Assembly: GCA_026710825.1 (NCBI GenBank)
Contig: JAPOQH010000030.1
Coordinates: 1-64,000 of the forward strand
Length of the DNA: 64,000 bases
From: Chloroflexota bacterium
Lineage (GTDB): Bacteria; Chloroflexota; Dehalococcoidia; Lucifugimonadales; UBA3495
Direction of reading: 5' to 3'
This document shows positions 44,704 through 53,357 of this stretch, in pieces (position 1 is the first letter of the stretch; each line of letters opens with the position of its first letter). The notes under the pieces are model-generated. The model ran no database searches. It was given only the letters and a program-made list of their open reading frames with translations, and was not told the origin of the DNA. Made by a program: the position numbers and the translations under genes.

Positions 44704-44747
44704 TAGTCCCCGACGGAATCCTATTCCTTGTTACGAAATCCGCGCCG

Positions 44748-44780
44748 AAAAAAGCCCCTGACGATTGAAAGGGGCTTTTT
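44748..44780 (-). terminator. Terminator after transporter module B
   Basis: AAAAAGCCCC (44749-44758) pairs with GGGGCTTTTT (44771-44780); a T-run follows on either strand, so it can work in both directions. It follows the last gene of module B (44800-45714) on the minus strand. Confidence 0.85.
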
Positions 44781-44799
44781 GTGGGTCCAGGTTCCGACT

Positions 44800-45714
44800 C
44801 TACCGCCCGCGCAGCCTCGGGTCCAGGGTGTCCCGCAGCGCGTCGCCCAGGAAGTTGATTGAAAACACAACGATGGAAATCGCCATTCCGGGGAACACTG
44901 CTAGCCACCACGCTGTCCTGATATATTTCTGTGCTCCCTCCGTCAGCATCCCACCCCACGTCGGTATGTCTGCCGAAACGCCGACCCCCAGGAAGGTAAG
45001 CGAAGCCTCAATTATGATTGCTAGGCCCAGCGTGATTGTGCTCAATACAATGTAACTGGCAGCCACATTTGGCAGGATATGGCGGAGCATGATGCGCCAG
45101 GGCCTCGCTCCGATGGCCTGCGCCGCCAGGGTGTAATCCAATTCCTTGATGCTCAGAACCTGCGCCCGGATCACGCGTATCGCGCCCGGCAACAGGATCA
45201 CCACCAGCGCCGCCACAATGTTATTGACCGAAGAGCCGAGAGCCGCCGTCAACCCCAGCGCCATGATGATCGCGGGAAACGCCATCAGCGCGTCAACGAT
45301 GCGCTGGATCGTAAGATCAATTATTCCCCCCACATAGGCGCTGACTATCCCGATGACAGTCCCGATCGTGATCCCGATCAGTACGCTGGCCAATCCTACG
45401 TACATCGACACCCGTGCGCCGTAGATGACCCGACTCAAAACGTCCCGGCCCAGTTCGTCCGAGCCCAGCCAGGCGGACGACGACATGGGGAGGAAGGGTT
45501 CATGCACCAGATCGAACGGATCATACGGCGTGATGACCGGAGCAGCTATCGCGGCCAGGATCGTGATGATGATGATCGCCGCGCTGATCGCTCCCAGCGG
45601 CTTGGCGCGGCAGAAATTCAGTAACTTTTTGCTGACGCTCTGCTTGGGGCGTATGTCTTGCAACTCGGCCGCGGTCGCGCCCGCCGCCGGTTGTCCTGTG
45701 CTGGTCGTAGTCAT
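44800..45714 (-). CDS. Peptide/nickel-type ABC permease, DppC-like (module B)
   Basis: 304 residues, same architecture as the module A DppC. The frame runs to 45804, but the module A homologue begins MTTTNPGQGA and this one MTTTSTGQPA at 45714, with GGGAG upstream, so that start is chosen. It has QAIGARPWRIMLRHILPNV as docking loop and WGGMLTEGAQKYIRTAWWLAVFPGMAISIVVF near the end. Last gene before a terminator. Confidence 0.93.
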   Translation of the reverse strand: MTTTSTGQPAAGATAAELQDIRPKQSVSKKLLNFCRAKPLGAISAAIIIITILAAIAAPVITPYDPFDLVHEPFLPMSSSAWLGSDELGRDVLSRVIYGARVSMYVGLASVLIGITIGTVIGIVSAYVGGIIDLTIQRIVDALMAFPAIIMALGLTAALGSSVNNIVAALVVILLPGAIRVIRAQVLSIKELDYTLAAQAIGARPWRIMLRHILPNVAASYIVLSTITLGLAIIIEASLTFLGVGVSADIPTWGGMLTEGAQKYIRTAWWLAVFPGMAISIVVFSINFLGDALRDTLDPRLRGR

Positions 45715-45757
45715 TGCTGCCGCTCCCGGTGAATTACGGGTACTCATTGGGCCGGTT

Positions 45758-46711
45758 TCAGGCGTAGCGGATGCGTGGGTCGAGCCATCCGTACAGCAGG
45801 TCAACCAGCAGGTTGATCACCACAATCGACAACGCCACGATCACGATTACTGCCTGAATGGTCGGGAAATCGCGCTGGTATACCGCGTCAATCAACAATT
45901 GGCCGACGCCGGGAATCAGGAAGATCTTTTCGATGATGACCGTCCCTCCGAAAAGCCGTCCAAATTGCCAGCCGGATATGGTCAGAATTGGCAGCACCGC
46001 GTTCTTCAGCCCGTGCCTCGACAACACCAGCCGTTCGGCCAATCCCTTGGCGCGCGCCGTCCGCATATAGTCTTCCCGCAGAATCTCCATCATCGAGGAG
46101 CGCGTGACGCGGGCGATAAACGCCATGTCGTAAAAACCCAGCGCCAGCGCCGGCAGCATCAATTGCTTGACGTTCGCCCACGGGTCTTCCCAGATGTCGG
46201 CGTACCCTAGCGGCGGCAGCCACCCGAAGGAACGTATTAATATGAGCGTGAGCAGGATACCGCTGAAAAATGTGGGGATTGATATGCCCACCAGCGTAAA
46301 TACCCTTGATAAGTAATCAATGGGACTGTCGGGCTTGATGGCCGACAGCACACCCAACGGAACGGCGCAAACTACCGCCAGCCCTATCCCCAGGACTGCG
46401 AGCTCAATGGTCACCGGTATGCGCTCGCCCAGCCGGTCCATTACCGGCCCGCCCCACCAGAACGAAGTGCCGAAATCGCCGCGCACCAGCCCCGATACCC
46501 AGTCGATGTATTGCACTACCAGGGGCCGGTCGGTGCCTAGCTCTATTCGCAGCAGGCGCAGTTCATCTTCCGTGTACGCCGCATCGTCGGCGCTCAGAAT
46601 CGCCAGCGCGGGGTCCCCGGGTATCAACCGCATCACCACGAAAACGATGACGGTCACCAAGAGTACCGTTGGGATGAACAATCCTATGCGTTTGATGGCG
46701 TATTGTCTCAT
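45758..46711 (-). CDS. Peptide/nickel-type ABC permease, DppB-like (module B)
   Basis: 317 residues, six helices. MRQYAIKRIGLFIPTVLLVTVIVF and MRLIPGDPALAIL mirror module A; the docking loop ARAKGLAERLVLSRHGLKNAVLPI is almost the same. GGTGGG precedes the ATG. It is 43 bases upstream of the DppC gene and 99 bases after the binding-protein gene. Confidence 0.94.
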   Translation of the reverse strand: MRQYAIKRIGLFIPTVLLVTVIVFVVMRLIPGDPALAILSADDAAYTEDELRLLRIELGTDRPLVVQYIDWVSGLVRGDFGTSFWWGGPVMDRLGERIPVTIELAVLGIGLAVVCAVPLGVLSAIKPDSPIDYLSRVFTLVGISIPTFFSGILLTLILIRSFGWLPPLGYADIWEDPWANVKQLMLPALALGFYDMAFIARVTRSSMMEILREDYMRTARAKGLAERLVLSRHGLKNAVLPILTISGWQFGRLFGGTVIIEKIFLIPGVGQLLIDAVYQRDFPTIQAVIVIVALSIVVINLLVDLLYGWLDPRIRYA

Positions 46712-46810
46712 GTTCCCACCGCACCCGATTGCGTCCCCCTGCCGTACGACGATCTAGCGACGTTGTTCGACAGGGAGACGGCTCGTGTGTAGCAATCTAT
46801 TTCGGCTGGC

Positions 46811-48697
46811 CTAGCGGTCGAACCACAGATGTTCCTGCTTGAAGCCGTACTGCACGGTATCCGGTGCGTGGAACCCCTTGATGTCCCGGTGGATCACCCA
46901 GAAGTTGCGGCCCAGGGTCAGGCTGACCCAGTGGTTGTTGGAGAAATCGTGCAACCAGCGTTCCGCTTCCATGTTGATCACGCGGCGCTTTTCCGGATCA
47001 AGCTCCACCTTCTGCTCTTCAAACCACCCGTTGACTTCCGGTGTTTCCCAGTCCGTGTAGTTGCGGGTTGCGCCCTTCAGGAATATTCCGGCATAAATCG
47101 CGTCAACGTCGTATACGGTCATGCCGTCGGCCTGGCACGCCATCTCCCAGTCTCCCTTGGCGTCCGGAGGGCGGGCGGTTCCATACTTGGCGTAGCCCGC
47201 CGCGCTGGGCAGCGTCTCAATCGGCCCGGTGATGCCCAGGTATTCTTCCAGGTCCTGCTTGATTACCGAGCACTCGGCGGCGTAGGTTCCAACCTGCCGC
47301 ACCGTGTACTGAACCTCGAAGCCATCAGGATACCCCGCCTCTGCCATCAATGCCTGCGCCTTCGCGATGTCCTCCTGGCCGCCTGGGGTGTCCTTGGGAC
47401 GCATTCCAGGCCAGCTTTCGCACTCTTCCAGGGAGTTGGCAAGACCCACCAGCGGGCAGTGGCCGCGTCCCGCTCCGTGCAGGGCCCTCGCGTTGTGCTT
47501 CTGCCGGTCAACCGCCAAGTTGATCGCCTGTCGCACCAGGTGATTGTCGAATGGCTCGCGCTTGATGTTGAGCATCAAACCGCGGGTGGCGCCGCCAAAC
47601 ACGTCGTGGGCCACGTATTCGCTGTTCGTGCTCGTCTCCAGGTCGTAGTTCTCCGTCGCGGTCAGGTTGTTCGCAGCCGCGTTGGCCATGTCGACCTGGC
47701 CGGCCTCCACCTGCGCGATGAAAGTCGCCGGCGTCGTGATGATGAAATGCTCAATCCGGTCAAAGTAGGGCAGCCCGTCCTTGAAATAGTCGGGGTTCCT
47801 GTTCACCTTGTAGTGGTTGCCCGACTGGTACTCTTCCAGGATGAACGGTCCCGACGTGGCCCCGTGCGCCAGGATGTTCTCCGACTGGTTCAGGTCAATG
47901 CCCTGCTCCAGCAGATGTCCGGGCAGGACCTTGGCGTAGTCGATGGCCAGGAACTTGATGAACGCGCCCGAAGCGAAGGCCAGGTTGAACTCCACTGTCA
48001 GGTCATCGATCTTGCGCACCACCTGGTCGGCGTTGGTCACCGTGCAGTCAGTTTTGTCCGTAATATTCACTACTTCTACGGGAATCGCATACTGGCGCCA
48101 TAGCCCGGAACGCCCGCGCCCGTTGCACGGGTTGCCGTAGCGCAGCATGCTGGTGACCACGTCATCCGCGTCCAATGCTTCGCCATCGGTCCACGTGACC
48201 CCATCGTGCAGGTGGAACGTGTACTGCGTCCCGTCGGGGTTGACCTCCCAGCTTTCGGCCAGGTCTCCCACCACTAGTCCGGTGTCCACGTTGTCAAACT
48301 GCACGAGCTGGTTGTACAGCTGTGAGTAGGAGATCACGCTGGACAGGGACGACGAACCCAGCGGATCCCAGTCCTTGGTATCTGCGTACGCCGCCATGCG
48401 CACGGTTCCACCGTGTTTCGGCCCGCTGCTCGGCAACGGTGTGGGAGCAGTGCGCGCCGCAATGGTCGGGGCCGGTGTGGAAGTGGGCCGCACCGTGGCT
48501 TCCGGCGGCGGTGTGGCGGTATGCGGAACTGCCGTTGCCTGTGCCGCGGGTTGTGCTGGAGTCTCGGTCGCTTCGGCCGGGGCGCTCGCACCAGTGCTCG
48601 CTGCCGGCGCTTCGGCTCCTCCGCACGCGACTCCCAACAGCATGAGCGTCACAATAACCAAGCCAACAATCAGAGCGGGTTTAAGACTTGACAACAT
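46811..48697 (-). CDS. Solute-binding lipoprotein, SBP_bac_5 family (module B)
   Basis: 628 residues: lipobox VACGG near residue 25, Ala/Pro/Thr-rich linker to about residue 85, then the solute-binding domain beginning HGGTVRMAAYADTKDWDPLG. ADTKDWDPLGSSSLSSVISY is identical in both modules, and INLAVDRQKHNARAL corresponds to the module A hinge region. The binding cleft residues around GRGHCPLVGLANSLEECESWPG differ, so ligand choice may differ. GGAGG lies ten bases before the ATG. First gene of module B. Confidence 0.93.
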   Translation of the reverse strand: MLSSLKPALIVGLVIVTLMLLGVACGGAEAPAASTGASAPAEATETPAQPAAQATAVPHTATPPPEATVRPTSTPAPTIAARTAPTPLPSSGPKHGGTVRMAAYADTKDWDPLGSSSLSSVISYSQLYNQLVQFDNVDTGLVVGDLAESWEVNPDGTQYTFHLHDGVTWTDGEALDADDVVTSMLRYGNPCNGRGRSGLWRQYAIPVEVVNITDKTDCTVTNADQVVRKIDDLTVEFNLAFASGAFIKFLAIDYAKVLPGHLLEQGIDLNQSENILAHGATSGPFILEEYQSGNHYKVNRNPDYFKDGLPYFDRIEHFIITTPATFIAQVEAGQVDMANAAANNLTATENYDLETSTNSEYVAHDVFGGATRGLMLNIKREPFDNHLVRQAINLAVDRQKHNARALHGAGRGHCPLVGLANSLEECESWPGMRPKDTPGGQEDIAKAQALMAEAGYPDGFEVQYTVRQVGTYAAECSVIKQDLEEYLGITGPIETLPSAAGYAKYGTARPPDAKGDWEMACQADGMTVYDVDAIYAGIFLKGATRNYTDWETPEVNGWFEEQKVELDPEKRRVINMEAERWLHDFSNNHWVSLTLGRNFWVIHRDIKGFHAPDTVQYGFKQEHLWFDR

Positions 48698-48784
48698 CGG
48701 AAAGCGACCTCCTGATTGGCGAATGTTTGTGCCTAAACTTGGTCCCGGAATCTATGAAAAGGCACCTTGTTGTTAGGCTCGCCC

Positions 48785-48813
48785 ATCCTATGGCAGTCCC
48801 CAAGCCATGTCAA
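48785..48813 (-). promoter_or_regulatory. Promoter of transporter module B
   Basis: Minus strand: TTGACA (48808-48813), 17-base spacer, TAGGAT (48785-48790). The start point near 48778 gives a leader of about 80 bases. The -35 context TTGACATGG matches module A. Confidence 0.65.
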
Positions 48814-49000
48814 GCAAATTCTACGCAAACGACAATATGTTTGTAGGAAATGTTTCAATACATGCTATATCTGTCCTCTCAATATACGATTATCGCAATT
48901 ATTGACGTTTATTGTTGGCATTTGCCAAACAAACGCATCGCATATCGTATCCAGCAAGCAACTAGCCTAATATCAACGCACTCCCGCCCGGCCCAAATGG

Positions 49001-49032
49001 ATCGAGCGGTGTGCACATGCGCACCGCTCGAT
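49001..49032. other. Long hairpin after the ICL-family gene
   Basis: ATCGAGCGGTG (49001-49011) pairs with CACCGCTCGAT (49022-49032); the interior can extend the stem. No T-run follows on either strand, so it is not a canonical terminator, though it is placed to protect or end the minus-strand transcript. Confidence 0.55.
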
Positions 49033-49067
49033 GGCGTCTTGGGATCCCAACAAAACCGGATGTGGCG

Positions 49068-49958
49068 TCAGTGATGCCCCGCCCGGTCCTGGAACTCGCG
49101 CTCGGTGGTCGCGGCCTCTACTGCCTGGTATTCCGGCAGACTGATTAGTGCCTCCACCTCAGCCCGGCGCGCCGCCACGTCTGCCGCGCCAATGCCGATA
49201 TGTCCGGTATCACGCAGGTTGGTATACGCGCGTTGGATGCCTTCCACCGCGGCGATGGCTGGTGTGGTTGCGTAGATAATCACCTTGTACCCGAGTTCCT
49301 CGTATTCTTGGACGGTGATGTCATCGGTCCCGGCGATCACCAGCAACGGGACATCTGGAACGCCCGCGCGGAAAGTCGCCAGATCCTCCCTTTGTCGGAC
49401 TCCGCGAGGCATCACAACGTCCACACCCAGTTCCCGCAAGACATTGCCCCGTCGAATTGCGTCGTCCATATCGCCTTCAACCGCGGTGAACGAATCAGTG
49501 CGTCCGATGATGAGGAAATTGGGGTCACTGCGGGCTTCCAGAGCGTAACGCATCTTTTCGAGGAACTCGTCAATGGAGATAACGTGCTCCAACCCTGCGT
49601 GGTAGGAGGCGCGCTTCGGATACACCTGGTCCTCAATATGTATGCCACACACGCCGGACCGTTCGAAGGTGCGAACGGTATGCATGGTATGTACCGGATC
49701 ACCGTACCCTGCTCCGGCATCGCACAGCACCGGTAGCGGCACCGATTTGACGACCCGCTCGGCAACTTCCACCTGCTCGGTTAGTGTCATCAACGGTTCC
49801 GTAACGGCGAGGTGCGCGCCGCTCATGTAGCCGCCCACGTACACTGTGTCGAAACCCAGGGACTGCACGACCCGGGCTGACATCGGATCGTACGCGCCTG
49901 GCGCTAATATGGTCTCGCCGGCCACGAGTCGGTTCTTTAGGTTGGATCGAAGCGTCAT
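49068..49958 (-). CDS. Isocitrate lyase/PEP mutase superfamily protein
   Basis: 296-residue TIM-barrel enzyme. LVAGETILAPGAYDPMSARV, DAGAGYGD (metal site) and GIHIEDQVYPKRASYHAG are seen. The lyase signature KKCGH is replaced by PKRASYH, so isocitrate or methylisocitrate lyase activity is doubtful; oxaloacetate or carboxy-PEP-type activity, or another C-C bond cleavage, is possible. AGGAGG precedes the ATG. It is 38 bases downstream of the LLM oxidoreductase on the same strand, probably one transcript. Confidence 0.87.
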   Translation of the reverse strand: MTLRSNLKNRLVAGETILAPGAYDPMSARVVQSLGFDTVYVGGYMSGAHLAVTEPLMTLTEQVEVAERVVKSVPLPVLCDAGAGYGDPVHTMHTVRTFERSGVCGIHIEDQVYPKRASYHAGLEHVISIDEFLEKMRYALEARSDPNFLIIGRTDSFTAVEGDMDDAIRRGNVLRELGVDVVMPRGVRQREDLATFRAGVPDVPLLVIAGTDDITVQEYEELGYKVIIYATTPAIAAVEGIQRAYTNLRDTGHIGIGAADVAARRAEVEALISLPEYQAVEAATTEREFQDRAGHH

Positions 49959-49996
49959 GTTAGATTCCTCCTGTAAGAGGGTTGAGTGGATTGGAA

Positions 49997-50950
49997 TCAG
50001 TCCGCAGGTATCAGGGGAATCACCTCTCGCGAAAACCTCTCCATCAACTCTTGCTGCTGGTTGGCGCTATCGGCAGGGAAGCTGAAAATGAAGTGCTGCA
50101 CGCCCAGATCCTGGTACTGACGCAGGTCCGCCGCGATCTGCTCCGGCCGTCCCGACACCATCCGTCGGTCGGCTCCGGGGTTATCCTCGAACACGCAGTC
50201 GGTGCTGAACACCAGATCAACGGCGTCCTCCGCTCGTCCGGCCCGCGCGCTGATGCGGCGCAGGCGCGCGACCTTCTCCGCCAGTTCCTCCGGCTCCAGT
50301 CCGGCCGGCGGACGCAAACCTATCGGCATCCAGCCGTCGCCCAACGTCGCGGCTCGCCTGATGGCCGGGTTCGTATGCCCACCAACCCAAATGGGTGGGT
50401 GCGGCTTCTGCACCGGTTTGGGCAAAAATCCGGCGCCGCTGACGTCATAATGCTTCCCGTGAAATTCGGGGTTGTCCGACGTCCACAATTCCTTAAATAT
50501 CTGTATGTACTCGTCGGTCACCTCTCCGCGCTGTGCATAGGTGTCCAGACCCATGGCTTGAAACTCCTCTTCCATCCATCCCACGCCGGCGCCGAGGATC
50601 AATCTGCCGCCGCTGAGTACATCCAACGTCGCCAATATCTTCGCCGTCAGCACCGGGTTCCGATAGGGAAGGATCAGGACATGGGTGCCCAGTTTCACCC
50701 GCGTCGTGCAGCCCGCCAGGAAGTTCAGCGCAGCCAGCGGTTCAAAATAGGTGTTGTCCCGCTGGAACGGAGCGACCCCGTCGGCCGCATAAGGGTAGAA
50801 GGAAGATACCTCGTGGGGAATGATGATGTGGTCGCTCACCCAAACGTGGTCAAATGACAGGTCTTCCGCCCGCTGCGCCAGGCTGCGCAGGTTGTCGGGT
50901 GAAGCCATCGTTCCACGGCTAGGTAGTGAGCATCCGAACGTGACCGGCAT
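49997..50950 (-). CDS. Luciferase-like (LLM) flavin/F420-dependent oxidoreductase
   Basis: 317 residues of the bacterial luciferase-like TIM-barrel family. Segments: FDHVWVSDHIIIP, KLGTHVLILPYRNPVLTAKILATLDVLSGGRLILGAGVGW, HPPIWVGGHTNPAIRRAATLGDGW. These resemble the F420-dependent subgroup (TIGR03619-like), but FMN use cannot be excluded. Families of this kind are expanded in SAR202-like Chloroflexota. Substrate unknown. Divergent from mnmA; overlapping promoter-like hexamers face both ways near 51000. Confidence 0.88.
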   Translation of the reverse strand: MPVTFGCSLPSRGTMASPDNLRSLAQRAEDLSFDHVWVSDHIIIPHEVSSFYPYAADGVAPFQRDNTYFEPLAALNFLAGCTTRVKLGTHVLILPYRNPVLTAKILATLDVLSGGRLILGAGVGWMEEEFQAMGLDTYAQRGEVTDEYIQIFKELWTSDNPEFHGKHYDVSGAGFLPKPVQKPHPPIWVGGHTNPAIRRAATLGDGWMPIGLRPPAGLEPEELAEKVARLRRISARAGRAEDAVDLVFSTDCVFEDNPGADRRMVSGRPEQIAADLRQYQDLGVQHFIFSFPADSANQQQELMERFSREVIPLIPAD

Positions 50951-50997
50951 GGAAATCCCTCTCTCGTTTATTCAGTTCAAGCCTCTCGGCAGCACGA

Positions 50998-51006
50998 TGC
51001 TATACT
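50998..51006 (+). promoter_or_regulatory. Putative extended -10 promoter of mnmA
   Basis: TGCTATACT: TGn followed by TATACT, a five-of-six -10. The -35 is weak. The start point near 51013 leaves about 90 bases of leader. Confidence 0.45.
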
Positions 51007-51104
51007 ACCCAAGTGGCAGCCGCAATACGCCAACTGGCTTACTCATCAAGGTCTGGACGTCCCGCGTACCACACGATACGGCCGACCACGTTCACAGGTG
51101 TATG

Positions 51105-52250
51105 ATGGACATCATGGACACCAATCCCGCGCGCACCAATCGCGTCGTCGTCGCCATGAGCGGCGGAGTCGATTCCTCTGTCGCTGCCCTGCTTCTGCAT
51201 CAGCAAGGCTACGAGGTCATCGGCGTAACGATGAAGCTGTACGACATCGACGAGGCCGATCTGCCGGAGTACTACCGTGGTTGCTGCACTATAGACGATG
51301 TCGAAGACGCCCGCGCCGTGTGCCGGATCCTTGGCGTCCCCCACTACGTTTTCAACGTTCAGCGAGAGTTCCGCGCATTCGTCATCGACTACTTCCAGCG
51401 CGAGTACGAAACGGGACGGACTCCCCATCCCTGCATCGCCTGCAACGACAAGATCAAGTTCAGCTTCCTAGCCCAGCGCGCCCAATTGCTGGACGCCTCC
51501 CACGTCGCCACCGGACACTACGCCCGCATCGAACCGGACGGCTCAGACGGCTGGACGCTCCGCCGCGGCTTCGATGCCGATAAGGACCAGTCCTACGTCC
51601 TTTTCGGCATGCGCCAGGACCAACTCGCCGCTACGCTCCTGCCCGTCGGCCATTACCCCAAGTCGGAAATTCGGCGGCTCGCGTCCGATGCCGGCTTCCC
51701 CAATGCCGATAAGCCCGATAGCCAGGATATCTGCTTTATCCCCACCGGCGACTACCGCGAGTTCCTGCGTCAGCGCATCGACGAAAAGCCTGGCGAAATC
51801 GTCGACGCAACCGGCAATGTGCTCGGTGAACACGACGGCATCCAGTATTTCACCGTCGGCCAGCGCCGCGGACTCGGTCTCTCCGGAGGACCGCCGCGCT
51901 TCGTCATCCGCCTCGAACCCGATACCCGCCGTGTGGTCGTGGGATCCGAGGAAAACCTGTACCACGACACCCTCTACGCCGCGCCCGTCTCGTGGGTCTC
52001 CGGCGAACCTCCGTCTCCGGGAACCGAGGTGTCCGTAAAAATCCGCTACAAGTTCGCAGAAGCGCCCGCCACCGTAACCCCCGTGGGCAACGGGGCGCTC
52101 GTACGATTCAATGAGCCTCAGCGTGCCATAACCCCCGGCCAGGCTGCGGTGTTCTATCAGGGCGACACCGTTCTCGGCGGCGGCGCCATCGCTGGCCATG
52201 AGCCGCAGCCGGCGGTAGCGGCAACTATCCGCCAACCGGTAAATGGCTGA
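51105..52250 (+). CDS. mnmA: tRNA-specific 2-thiouridylase MnmA
   Basis: 381 residues. Thiolates U34 of Lys, Glu and Gln tRNAs. The PP-loop SGGVDSS, catalytic cysteine in HPCIACNDKIKF, GHYARIE, DKDQSYVLFG and the second cysteine in DSQDICFIP are present. The frame is open to 50820; ATG codons at 51102, 51105 and 51114 compete, and 51105 behind AGGTG is chosen. Its stop overlaps the rnhB start by eight bases. First gene of mnmA-rnhB-yraN. Confidence 0.96.
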   Translation: MDIMDTNPARTNRVVVAMSGGVDSSVAALLLHQQGYEVIGVTMKLYDIDEADLPEYYRGCCTIDDVEDARAVCRILGVPHYVFNVQREFRAFVIDYFQREYETGRTPHPCIACNDKIKFSFLAQRAQLLDASHVATGHYARIEPDGSDGWTLRRGFDADKDQSYVLFGMRQDQLAATLLPVGHYPKSEIRRLASDAGFPNADKPDSQDICFIPTGDYREFLRQRIDEKPGEIVDATGNVLGEHDGIQYFTVGQRRGLGLSGGPPRFVIRLEPDTRRVVVGSEENLYHDTLYAAPVSWVSGEPPSPGTEVSVKIRYKFAEAPATVTPVGNGALVRFNEPQRAITPGQAAVFYQGDTVLGGGAIAGHEPQPAVAATIRQPVNG

Positions 52251-52875
52251 CCTCAGCCTCGAATCCGAGTTCCACGCCCAGGGCCATCGCTTGGTCGCCG
52301 GCGCCGATGAAGCCGGTCGCGGCCCATTGGCCGGCCCAGTCACCGCCGCCGCCGTCATACTACCGCCCGATCTGAACCCAAACGCAGCCTGGCTTCGGGT
52401 AATCGACGATAGCAAACGAATCACCGCACTTCGTCGTGAATCCGCTGCCGAGGCCATACGCAGCCAGGCCCTCGCCTTCGCAGTCCAGCACGTCGAACCC
52501 GACGACATCGACCGTATCGGCATCGGCCCAGCCGTGCTCCAGGCCATGTTCTCGGCGGTCTCTGAGTTGCGGCCCCAACCCGACGCCCTCCTCCTGGATT
52601 GGGTACACCTCCGGCACTGCCCCCTGCCTTACCGGCGCGTCGTCAAGGGAGATTCCAAATCTCTCTCCATCGCCGCTGCAAGCATCCTGGCCAAGGTCGC
52701 CCGCGATGAGATCATGGTCAGCGCCGACCGACGGTATCCGGGATACGGTTTCGCCCGACACAAGGGATACGGCACCGCTCAGCATCTCCGTTGCCTGGAC
52801 GAAATGGGTCCATCTCCCATCCACCGCCACTCATTCAGCCCGTTGCGGCAGAAACGGTTGATGCGCGATGCTTGA
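52243..52875 (+). CDS. rnhB: Ribonuclease HII
   Basis: 210 residues. Removes ribonucleotides and RNA primers from DNA. GADEAGRGPLAGPV gives the first acidic pair, IDDSKRIT follows, LLDWVHLRHC and KGDSKSLSIAAASILAKVARD provide the remaining active-site region, and GYGFARHKGYGT the late signature. Overlaps mnmA and the next gene by eight bases each, a tightly coupled run. Confidence 0.95.
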   Translation: MADLSLESEFHAQGHRLVAGADEAGRGPLAGPVTAAAVILPPDLNPNAAWLRVIDDSKRITALRRESAAEAIRSQALAFAVQHVEPDDIDRIGIGPAVLQAMFSAVSELRPQPDALLLDWVHLRHCPLPYRRVVKGDSKSLSIAAASILAKVARDEIMVSADRRYPGYGFARHKGYGTAQHLRCLDEMGPSPIHRHSFSPLRQKRLMRDA

Positions 52876-53263
52876 AAAATCTCCCGCCACCAGGCATTCG
52901 TCCACCCGCACGGGGAACATCGGCGAACACCTCGCCCGTGTTCACCTCGAGACCCACCACTACCGCGTTCTGGAGACTAACTACCGTTGCCGGTGGGGCG
53001 AAGTGGATCTCATTGTGGAGCGCGGACCGTTCCTCGTGTTCGTTGAGGTCAAAACACGCCGCAGCAACGCCTTCGGCTCTCCAGAGGAGGCACTGACCGC
53101 CGAAAAAGCCCGCCGCCTCGTGCTGACGGCCCAGCATTATCTTGAACGACACTCTCTGAACTCTGCCGAAAATCAATGGCGCATTGATCTCATCGCGATA
53201 CGCATGGGGCCGGACGGTCGAGTTTTGAACATCCAACACATGGAAAACGTCGTGGAGTGTTAG
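52868..53263 (+). CDS. YraN/UPF0102 family endonuclease-like protein
   Basis: 131 residues. GNIGEHLARVHLETHHYRVLETNYR and WGEVDLIVERGPFLVFVEVKTRR are the family core, with the PD-(D/E)xK-like E-VDLI and E-V-K residues. Often adjacent to rnhB, as here; a role in DNA repair or processing is suspected but unproven. Overlaps rnhB by eight bases. Confidence 0.92.
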   Translation: MLEKSPATRHSSTRTGNIGEHLARVHLETHHYRVLETNYRCRWGEVDLIVERGPFLVFVEVKTRRSNAFGSPEEALTAEKARRLVLTAQHYLERHSLNSAENQWRIDLIAIRMGPDGRVLNIQHMENVVEC

Positions 53264-53278
53264 GCGTTGCAATTGCAG

Positions 53279-53307
53279 TTGACTGAGCAACCCGCGAATA
53301 CTAGACT
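53279..53307 (+). promoter_or_regulatory. Promoter of apt
   Basis: TTGACT (53279-53284), 17-base spacer, TAGACT (53302-53307). A start point near 53314 excludes the upstream TTG at 53310 and supports ATG 53358. Confidence 0.6.
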
Positions 53308-53357
53308 AATTGCCGCAAATTGTTCGCCGGCCATCTGCCCGCAAAAACGCAGCCGGC

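Larger units (their letters stand above)
48698..49067. other. AT-richer intergenic stretch with promoter and hairpin
   Basis: 370 bases between the module B binding protein and the ICL-family gene. It holds the module B promoter (48785-48813), a clearly AT-richer block (about 48800-48960) with no supported gene, and a long hairpin at 49001-49032. Short open frames here have no ribosome binding site. Confidence 0.6.

Noticed and set aside
46829-48103. A 424-codon plus-strand open frame opposite the module B lipoprotein
   Set aside because: No recognisable features, and it lies fully within a well-supported lipoprotein gene on the other strand.
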